5,411 nucleotides of DNA from Burkholderiales bacterium (GTDB lineage Bacteria > Pseudomonadota > Gammaproteobacteria > Burkholderiales > SG8-39): NCBI GenBank assembly GCA_029266935.1, contig JAQSVY010000124.1, positions 1 to 5,411 of the forward strand, read 5' to 3'. Below, one piece after another: positions 1-5,411 of the stretch (position 1 is the stretch's first letter; every line of letters starts with the position of its first letter). Below the pieces are notes generated by a model. That model was given only the letters and a program-made list of their open reading frames with translations, searched no databases and was not told the origin of the DNA. The translations under genes and the position numbers were made by a program.

Positions 1-285
1 GCCGACCAGGTGTCGATGGCCAACAGCATCGGCAGCCTGCGCTTCCTGGGAGCGATGGACTGGCGCGAGTTCGTCGAGGCGATGAGCGTCGTCGAGCGCA
101 CGCTGCGCGAGGACCCGGTCTACGGCGCGATGGATTTCGCCACCCGCGACCGCTACCGGCACGCGGTGGAGAGGGCGGCGAAAGCGAGCCGCCGCCCGGA
201 GGCCGACGTGGCGCGCGAGGCGATCGGCCGCGCGCAGCAGACCGGCTCGCACGTGGGCGCGCATCTGCTGCGTACCGCGCCGCGC
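1..285 (+). other. Pre-transferase cytoplasmic region of the synthase
   Basis: Residues 1-95 are soluble, charged and mostly helical in character. They contain a conserved family stretch: SIGSLR (9-14), the DWREF segment (20-24), the REDP turn (36-39) and MDFATRDRYRH (44-54). This region precedes the first membrane segment in the window and is expected in the cytoplasm. No catalytic role can be read from it. It is useful mainly because it shows that the window starts well inside the gene and not at its beginning. Confidence 0.7.
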
Positions 286-3200
286 CGGTTTTCTCTCGCG
301 CTTTACCTGGGCGCCATCGCGCTCATCACCGGGATTCTCGGCGCCGGCCTGCTGATGGACGCGCACGCAGGCGGCACGCAGGGGTGGCTGCTCGTGGCTG
401 CCGGCCTCGCCGCGCTCATCGCCACGAGCCAGCTCGCGGTGGCGCTGGTGAACCGCCTCGCCGCGGCGCTCGTGGCGCCCTCGCCGCTGCCGCGCATGGA
501 TTTCTCCGCCGGCATCCCGGCCGCCTCGCGCACCCTGGTGGTGGTGCCGGCGATGCTCTCGAGCGAGGAGCACATCGAGCACCTGGTCGAGGCGCTCGAA
601 GTGCGCTTCCTCGCCAACCGCGACGAGAACCTGCACTTCGCCCTGCTCACCGATTTCCAGGACGCGCCCGAGGAAACGCTGCCGCAGGATGAGGCGCTCG
701 CGGCTGCCGCCTGCGGCGGCATCGACGCGCTGAACCGCAAGTACCGCAGCGCGCAGCGCTTCTTCCTCTTTCACCGCGCCCGGCGCTGGAACCCCGCGGA
801 GCGCTGCTGGATGGGCTACGAGCGAAAGCGCGGCAAGCTCGCCGACCTGAACGCGTTCCTGCGCGGCGGCCCGGCCGGCGCCTTCGCGCGCGTGGCGGGC
901 GAAACCGCGGTCCTGCAGGGCGTGCAGTACGTCATCACCCTGGATACCGATACGCAGCTGCCGCGCGACGCGGCGCGGCAGCTCGCGGGCGCGATGGCGC
1001 ACCCGCTCAACCGCCCCCGCTGCGACGAGCGAAGCGGCCACGTCGTCGAAGGCTACGGCATCCTGCAGCCGCGCATGGCGGTGAGCCTGCCGGCGGCGAG
1101 CCGCTCGCGCTACGCGCGCCTCTTCGGCGCCGAGCCCGGCATCGACCCCTACACGCGCGCCGTGTCGGACGTGTACCAGGATCTGTTCGGCGAAGGCTCG
1201 TTCATCGGCAAGGGCATCTACGACGTCGATGCGTTCGAGCGCTCGCTCAAGGGACGCTTTCCCGAGAACATCATCCTCAGCCACGACCTGCTGGAAGGCT
1301 GCTACGCGCGCTCGGGGCTGCTCTCCGACGTGGAGCTCTACGAGGAGCACCCGTCGCGCTACGGCGCGGACGTGAGCCGGCGGCACCGCTGGATCCGCGG
1401 CGACTGGCAGATCGCGCGGTGGCTCTTCCCGCGCGTGCCGATGGCCGGCAGGAACACGCTGTCGTGGCTCTCGCAATGGAAGATCCTCGACAACCTGCGT
1501 CGCAGCCTCGCGCCGCTCGCGCTGGTGGGGCTTTTCTTCGCGGGCTGGATCCTGCCGGTGCTCGCGATCGTGCTGATCCCCGCCCTGCTCGCCGCGCTTC
1601 TCGAGGTGGCGCACAAGCCTCCCGAGGTGCCGCTCGCCCGGCACCTCCCCGCGGCGGCGCGCGTCTCGCTCCGCCACCTTGCGCAGGTGGCGTTCACCCT
1701 CGCCTGCCTCCCCTACGAGGCGTACGTCAGCCTCGACGCGATCCTGCGCACCGCCGTCAGGATGCTGTTCACGCGCACCCGGCTGCTGGAATGGACCGCG
1801 TCGAGCGAGCTCGAGGGCGAGCAGGGCTCCTGGCGCGCCATGTGGATGGGGCCCGCCGCGGCCATCGCCGGCGCGGCCTGGCTGGGCGCCGCCAGTCCCG
1901 CGGCGCTCGCGCTCGCCGCGCCCGTCCTCGTACTGTGGCTCGCCTCGCCCGCCCTCGCGTGGTGGGTGAGCCGGCCGCTCGCGCGCCGCGAGGCGCGGCT
2001 CGCGCCCGGGCAGCAGCGCTTCCTGCGCGCGAGCGCGCGCAAGACCTGGGCGTTCTTCGAGACCTTCGTCGGCCCGCAGGACCACTGGCTGCCGCCCGAC
2101 AATTTCCAGGAGCACCCGGCCGCGGTGATCGCCCACCGCACCTCGCCCACGAACATGGGCCTCGCGCTGCTCGCGAACCTGTCGGCCTACGACTTCGGCT
2201 ACCTCACGGCCGGCGAGCTGGTCGAGCGCACGGCGAACGCGCTTGACACGATGCAGGCGCTGAAGCGCTACCAGGGCCACTTCTACAACTGGTACGACAC
2301 CGTCTCGCTCGAGCCGCTGCCGCCGCTTTATGTCTCCTCGGTGGACAGCGGCAACCTCGCGAGCCATCTCGTCACGCTTCGTCCGGGGCTGCTCGGGCTT
2401 GCCGCCGCGGGCATCCTCGCGCCGCGCTGCTTCGAGGGCCTTCGGGACACCGCGGCCGTGCTCGGCAACGCCGCGCTCGAGGCGGAGCTGGCAGCGATCT
2501 GCCAGGCGCCGCCCGCCACGCTGCGCGCGGCGGCGAGCGTCCTCGAGCGCCTCGCCGCGCGCGCCGGTGTGCTCGAGGCCGAGCCGCTCGCGCGGCAGTG
2601 CCAGGCCGTGCTGGAGGAGATGCGGTTTTTTTTCAGGGAGAGATTGCCCGACGAAGCCAATCCCAGCCTTCGCAGCATCGCAACCCTGAACGACGAGACC
2701 GGCCGGCGCGCGCGGGAGCGCATCGCGCAGATCGAGCGCCTCGCGCGCCAGTGCGCCGCGCTCGAGCGCATGGAGTTCGGCTTCCTCGTCGACCAGCCGC
2801 GCCAGCTCCTCGCCATCGGCTACAACGTCGCCGAGAGCCGGCTCGACGCGAGCTGCTACGACCTGCTCGCCTCCGAGGCGCGCGCCACGAGCTTCGTGGC
2901 GATCGCGCAGGGCGAGCTCGCGCAGGAGAGCTGGTTCGCCCTCGGGCGCCTGCTCATCAGCGCCGGCGGCGAGCCGGCGCTCGTCTCCTGGAGCGGCTCG
3001 ATGTTCGAGTACCTGATGCCGCTGCTCGTGATGCCGGCCTACGAGGACACGCTGCTCGATCGCACCTGCCAGGCGGCGGTGCGCCGGCAGATCGCCTACG
3101 GGCGCAGCCGCGGCGTGCCGTGGGGCATGTCCGAATCGGGCTACAACACGCGCGACGCCGCCCTGAACTACCAGTATCGCGCCTTCGGCGTGCCGGGCCT

Positions 3201-5411
3201 CGGGCTCAAGCGCGGGCTCACCGAGGACCTGGTGGTGGCGCCCTACGCCTCGGCGCTCGCGCTGATGGTCGCCCCCGAGGCGGCGTGCGCGAACCTGCAG
3301 CGGCTCGCCGCCGCGGGCCTCGAGGGCAAGTACGGCTTCTACGAGGCGATCGACTACACGCCTTCGCGCCTGCCGCGCGGGCAGTCGAGCGCCGTGATCC
3401 GCTCGTTCATGGCGCACCACCAGGGCATGGTGCTGCTTTCGCTCGCCCACCTGCTGCTCGATCGCCCGATGCAGAAGCGCTTCGCCTCCGACCCGCGCGT
3501 GCAGGCGACGGCGCTGCTGCTGCAGGAGCGCATTCCGCGCCCGGCGGCGTTCACCCTGCAAAGCGCCGGGCGCTTCGACGCGCGCGCCGACTCGAGCGGC
3601 CCGCAGATGCCGATGCGCGTGCTCACCACCCCGGACACGCCGATCCCGGAGGTGCAGCTCCTCTCGAACGGCCGCTACCACGTCATGGTGACCAACGCCG
3701 GGGGCGGCTACAGCCGCTGGAAGGACCTGGCGCTGACGCGCTGGCAGGAGGACGCCACGCGCGACAACTGGGGCAGCTTCTGCTACCTGCGCGACCTGGC
3801 GAGCGGCGAGCACTGGTCGAGCGCGCACCAGCCCTCGCTCAAGCGCGGCCAGGACTACGAGGCGATCTTCTCGGAGGCGCGCGCCGAGTTCCGCCGCCGC
3901 GACCACGACTACGACACGCACACCGAGATCGTGGTCTCCTCGGAAGACGACATCGAGCTGCGGCGCCTGCGCATCACCAATCGCGCCGCGACGCGCCGCA
4001 CCGTCGAGCTGACGAGCTATGCCGAGGTGGTGCTCGCCCCGGCCGCCGCCGACGCGCTGCACCCGGCCTTCAGCAATCTCTTCGTGCAGACCGAGATCGC
4101 GCGCGGCCGCGAGGCGATCCTGTGCACGCGCCGGCCGCGCTCGGCCGCCGAGCGCCCGCCCTGGATGTTCCACCTGATGGCGGCGCATGGCGGCGAGGCC
4201 GGGGAGACCTCCTACGAGACCGATCGCGCGCGCTTCATCGGCCGCGGCGGCAGCCTCGAGGCGCCGCGCGCGATGCGCGAGGCGGCGCCCCTCTCGGGAG
4301 CCGAGGGCTCGGTGCTCGATCCGATCGTGGCGATCCGCCGGCCGATCACGCTCGAGCCCGGGCAATCGGCGACTATCGACATGGTCACCGGCGTCGGCGA
4401 GACCCGCGAGGCCTGCCTCGCGCTCGCCGGCAAGTACCAGGACCGCCACCTCGCCGATCGCGTCTTCGATCTCGCCTCCACGCACAGCTGGGTGACGCTG
4501 CACCAGATCAACGCCAGCGAGTCCGACGCGCAGCTCTACGGCCGCCTCGCGAGCTCGGTCCTCTACGCCAACGCGGCGCTGCGCGCCGAGGCGGGCGTGC
4601 TGGCCAAGAACCGCCGCGGGCAGTCGGGGCTGTGGGGCTACGCCATCTCCGGCGACCTGCCGATCGTGCTCCTGCGCATCGCCGACGCGGCCAACATCGG
4701 CCTGGTGCGCCAGCTCGCGCAGGCCCACGCCTACTGGCGCCTGAAGGGACTCGCGGTGGACCTGGTGATCTGGAACGAGGACCACGCCGGCTACCGGCAG
4801 CTTCTGCAGGACCAGATCCTGGGGCTGCTCGCCGCGGGCAGCGAGGCGCACGTGATCGACCGCCCCGGCGGCGTCTTCGTGCGCCGCGCCGAGCAGATCT
4901 CGGAGGAGGATCGCATCCTCTTCCAGTCGGTCGCGCGCGCCGTGATCAGCGACAAGCGCGGCACGCTCGCCGAGCAGATCGGCAGGCCGAGCCTCACGGA
5001 GCGGCGCCTGGAAGGAAGGGGCTCGCCCTGGAGCGGGCCGCTGCTGCGCGTGGTGCGCGTCGAGGCGCAGCCGAGCGCGCCGCCACCGAGGGGCGAGCTC
5101 GCCTTCTTCAACGGCACCGGCGGATTCAGCCCGGACGCTCGCGAGTACGTGGTCATCACCTCGCCTGGGCAGCCGACGCCGGCGCCGTGGGCGAACGTGC
5201 TCGCCAACCCGGGGTTCGGCACCGTGGTCTCGGAGAGCGGGCTGGGCTACACCTGGAGCGAGAACGCGCACGAGCTGCGCCTCACCCCCTGGGGCAACGA
5301 CGCGGTGAGCGGGGCGAGCGGCGAGGCGTTCTATCTTCGCGACGAGGAAAGCGGCGCTTTCTGGTCGCCGACGCCGCTGCCTTGCGCCGGCACCGGGCCC
5401 TACGTCACGCG
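1..5411 (+). CDS. ndvB: Cyclic beta-1,2-glucan synthase, internal part (both ends outside the window)
   Basis: The product polymerises glucose from UDP-glucose into beta-1,2-glucan at the inner membrane and cyclises it. In relatives these rings serve periplasmic osmoadaptation and host interaction. Frame +1 reads through without a stop for 1803 codons. The domain order is specific to this family: membrane pair, GT84 transferase (DTD 315-317, HD 428-429, RxxRW 460-464), membrane block, glycoamylase-like cyclization domain (E959, E1045), then GH94-type sandwiches (from about 1205 and 1698). The opening residues, with SIxSLR and MDFATRDRYRH patterns, match the family's conserved segment before the transferase, so the start lies upstream. 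Full-length members have about 2,800-2,900 residues, so this is roughly 63 percent of the protein. I see no frameshift, and codon use is uniformly GC-rich apart from a short patch near 2620-2690. The much shorter Pseudomonas NdvB is excluded by the cyclization and GH94 parts. Rhizobial ndvB, Agrobacterium chvB and Brucella cgs name the same function; the symbol is by homology. Confidence 0.95.
289..450 (+). other. Two transmembrane segments before the GT84 domain
   Basis: Residues about 97-119 and 129-150 are two uninterrupted hydrophobic stretches rich in Leu, Ala, Ile and Gly, separated by a short polar loop (HAGGTQG, 122-128). An RR pair (95-96) flanks the first on the N-terminal side, which by the positive-inside rule places that side in the cytoplasm. 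As a hairpin the pair returns the chain to the cytoplasm, where the UDP-glucose-using domain must sit. The Brucella enzyme is reported to have six membrane segments, and this pair together with the later block fits that count. Segment ends are estimated by eye. Confidence 0.8.
499..1500 (+). other. GT84 glycosyltransferase domain (beta-1,2-glucan polymerisation)
   Basis: Residues about 167-500 form a processive GT-A type transferase that uses UDP-glucose. Visible motifs in order are: first strand TLVVVPAML (178-186); an acidic site after LLT (D218); the ERKRGKLADLN segment (274-284); the metal- and nucleotide-binding DTD (315-317) after strand YVITL; GEGSFIGKGIYD (397-408); the HDLLEG segment with H428 and D429 (the probable base region); and RRHRWIRGDWQ (460-470), which supplies the RxxRW signature. 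Spacings from D315 to D429 (114) and to R460 (145) are close to those I remember for the mutated residues of Brucella Cgs (D624, D739, Q775). All expected motifs are present, so the domain looks active. The assignment to GT84 rather than GT2 rests on the fused downstream domains. Confidence 0.92.
1507..1974 (+). other. Second transmembrane block of the synthase
   Basis: Residues about 503-535 are a long hydrophobic stretch broken by Pro519, best read as two membrane segments directly after the RxxRW motif. Residues 559-580 are moderately hydrophobic with charged positions, and I read them as an interfacial helix leading into the conserved-looking TRTRLLEWTASSE segment (591-603). Residues about 617-636 and 637-658 form a second hydrophobic pair rich in Ala, Leu and Trp, followed by a basic stretch (RPLARREAR, 658-666) that suggests a cytoplasmic end. 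Such blocks form the translocation-side scaffold in processive synthases. The exact number of helices is uncertain. Confidence 0.75.
2032..3570 (+). other. Glycoamylase-like cyclization domain (GH189 type)
   Basis: Residues about 678-1190 correspond to the middle domain of cyclic glucan synthases. It closes the linear beta-1,2-glucan by an anomer-retaining transglycosylation and founded family GH189, related to GH144 and GH162. The N-terminal part carries HWLPPDNFQE (695-704), RTSPTNMG (713-720), GHFYNWYD (759-766) and VSSVDSGNLA (778-787). A helical, variable stretch follows (about 805-920), then the glycoamylase-like core with GYN (940-942), YDLLASEAR (953-961), QESWFALGR (975-983), SWSGSMFEYLMP (996-1007), WGMSESGYN (1041-1049) and MAHHQGMVLLSLAHLL (1137-1152). 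E959 and E1045 are the likely catalytic pair. Their spacing of 86 equals that of E1356 and E1442 which I recall for the Thermoanaerobacter italicus enzyme. Nothing looks truncated. Confidence 0.88.
2623..2690 (+). other. Low-GC patch with a T8 run inside the cyclization domain
   Basis: Eight consecutive T (2626-2633) encode part of three phenylalanines (876-878), and the following bases up to about 2690 use AGA, TTG, GAA, AAT and CTT codons that are rare elsewhere in the gene. The reading frame continues correctly through the run into conserved family sequence, so there is no frameshift as given. The encoded stretch (about 875-898) lies in the variable helical part of the domain. Confidence 0.6.
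3613..4425 (+). other. First GH94-type N-terminal beta-sandwich (GT36 domain)
   Basis: Residues about 1205-1475 resemble the N-terminal beta-sandwich of GH94 phosphorylases, formerly called glycosyltransferase family 36. Features are LSNGRYHVMVTNAGGGYSRW (1221-1240), LTRWQEDATRDNWGSF (1245-1260), CYLRD (1261-1265), alternating strand patterns such as HTEIVVSS (1307-1314) and IELRRLRITNRA (1318-1329), and a VELTSYAEVVL strand (1335-1345). The following HPAFSNLFVQTE (1354-1365) is a strongly conserved family segment. This copy is not followed directly by a catalytic barrel, so a structural or substrate-guiding role is likelier than catalysis. Its W-D-YLRD-W core recurs in the second sandwich. 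Confidence 0.82.
4438..5070 (+). other. Helical connector between the two GH94-type sandwiches
   Basis: Residues about 1480-1690 are largely helical and link the two sandwich modules. Conserved-looking points are the ASSVLYAN helix (1517-1524), NRRGQSGLWGYAISGDLPI (1537-1555), a VDLVIWNEDHAGYRQ strand-turn segment (1586-1600), LQDQI (1602-1606) and the AHVIDRPGGVFVRR segment (1616-1629). These match the highly conserved interdomain part of cyclic glucan synthases that precedes the second sandwich. The stretch from 1660 to 1697 is polar with Pro-rich AQPSAPPPRG (1689-1698) and looks like a flexible linker. No independent catalytic motif can be assigned. Confidence 0.7.
5092..5411 (+). other. 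Second GH94-type beta-sandwich, cut by the window end
   Basis: From about residue 1698 a second sandwich begins: GELAFFNGTGGFSPDAREYV (1698-1717), the PAPWANVLANPGFGTVVSES segment (1728-1746-like), GYTWSENAHELRLTPWGND (1749-1767) and GEAFYLRDEESGAFWSP (1774-1790). This is the typical entry to the GH94 phosphorylase module, which trims beta-1,2-glucan chains with phosphate and so sets ring size. The (alpha/alpha)6 catalytic barrel and its acid residue lie downstream, so phosphorolytic activity cannot be judged from this window. The pattern ENAHExRLTPWxND is characteristic of the family, which makes this assignment firm despite the truncation. Confidence 0.85.

Noticed and set aside
13..18. In-frame early ATG/GTG codons (for example GTG at 10-12 and ATG at 16-18) considered as the gene start.
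   Set aside because: The sequence before and around them already matches the conserved interior of the family, no ribosome binding site is evident, and known members have several hundred residues before this point.
303..740. A 145-codon - strand frame and a 102-codon + strand frame (384-692) over the start of the GT84 domain.
   Set aside because: Both are compositionally biased shadows. The +1 frame here carries membrane segments and family motifs that explain the DNA.
1713..2156. A 147-codon open frame on the - strand.
   Set aside because: It lies antisense to the membrane block and to the start of the cyclization domain. The composition is Ser/Arg/Ala-rich with no recognisable motif, typical of antisense shadows in high-GC genes.
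1419..2246. A 275-codon open frame on the + strand in another frame (+3).
   Set aside because: Its product is almost all Arg, Ala, Gly and Pro with no domain pattern, as expected from the out-of-frame reading of GC-rich codons. It overlaps the RxxRW motif region, the membrane block and the cyclization domain of the real gene.
2621..2640. The T8 run considered as a rho-independent terminator.
   Set aside because: There is no GC-rich stem-loop immediately before it that ends at the T run, and the reading frame continues through it into conserved sequence.
2328..2816. A 162-codon open frame on the - strand.
   Set aside because: It is low-complexity Ser/Arg/Ala sequence opposite well-supported coding sequence, with no sign of its own translation signal.
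4791..5222. A 143-codon - strand frame, and similar ones at 3354-3638, 4187-4495 and 4212-4511.
   Set aside because: None shows a domain or plausible composition, and all lie across conserved GH94-type or cyclization-domain coding sequence in frame +1.

Overview
The window lies entirely inside one very large gene. Frame +1 is open from the first base to the last: 1803 complete codons plus two bases, with no stop, no credible start and no intergenic DNA. The translation is the central part of a cyclic beta-1,2-glucan synthase of the NdvB/ChvB/Cgs type. This inner-membrane enzyme builds a beta-1,2-glucan from UDP-glucose, controls its length and closes it into a ring. Residue numbers below count from the first codon of the window.

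Layout: residues 1-95 are the cytoplasmic stretch before the catalytic core. Two membrane segments follow (about 97-119 and 129-150). The GT84 glycosyltransferase domain spans about 167-500, with DxD, HD and RxxRW motifs intact. A second membrane block covers about 503-658. The glycoamylase-like cyclization domain (GH189 type) spans about 678-1190. Next come a GH94-type beta-sandwich (about 1205-1475), a mostly helical connector (about 1480-1690) and the start of a second GH94-type sandwich (from about 1698), cut by the window end. The GH94 catalytic barrel should follow downstream and is not visible. From remembered motif positions in Brucella Cgs (about 2,870 residues), roughly 310 residues are missing upstream and roughly 750 downstream.

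The DNA is very GC-rich, with G or C in most third codon positions, and the protein resembles proteobacterial family members. A high-GC proteobacterium is the natural reading, but I cannot fix the genus. The parts form one assembly line: GT84 polymerises at the membrane, the cyclization domain closes the ring by transglycosylation, and the GH94 part trims chains by phosphorolysis. Export normally depends on an ABC transporter (NdvA/ChvA/Cgt), which is not in the window.

I found no RNA gene, mobile element, CRISPR array, promoter or terminator. The window is an intact-looking example of a known system. The points most worth a second look are an internal duplication of the sandwich module, the conserved pair of putative cyclization glutamates, and a short low-GC patch with a T8 run.
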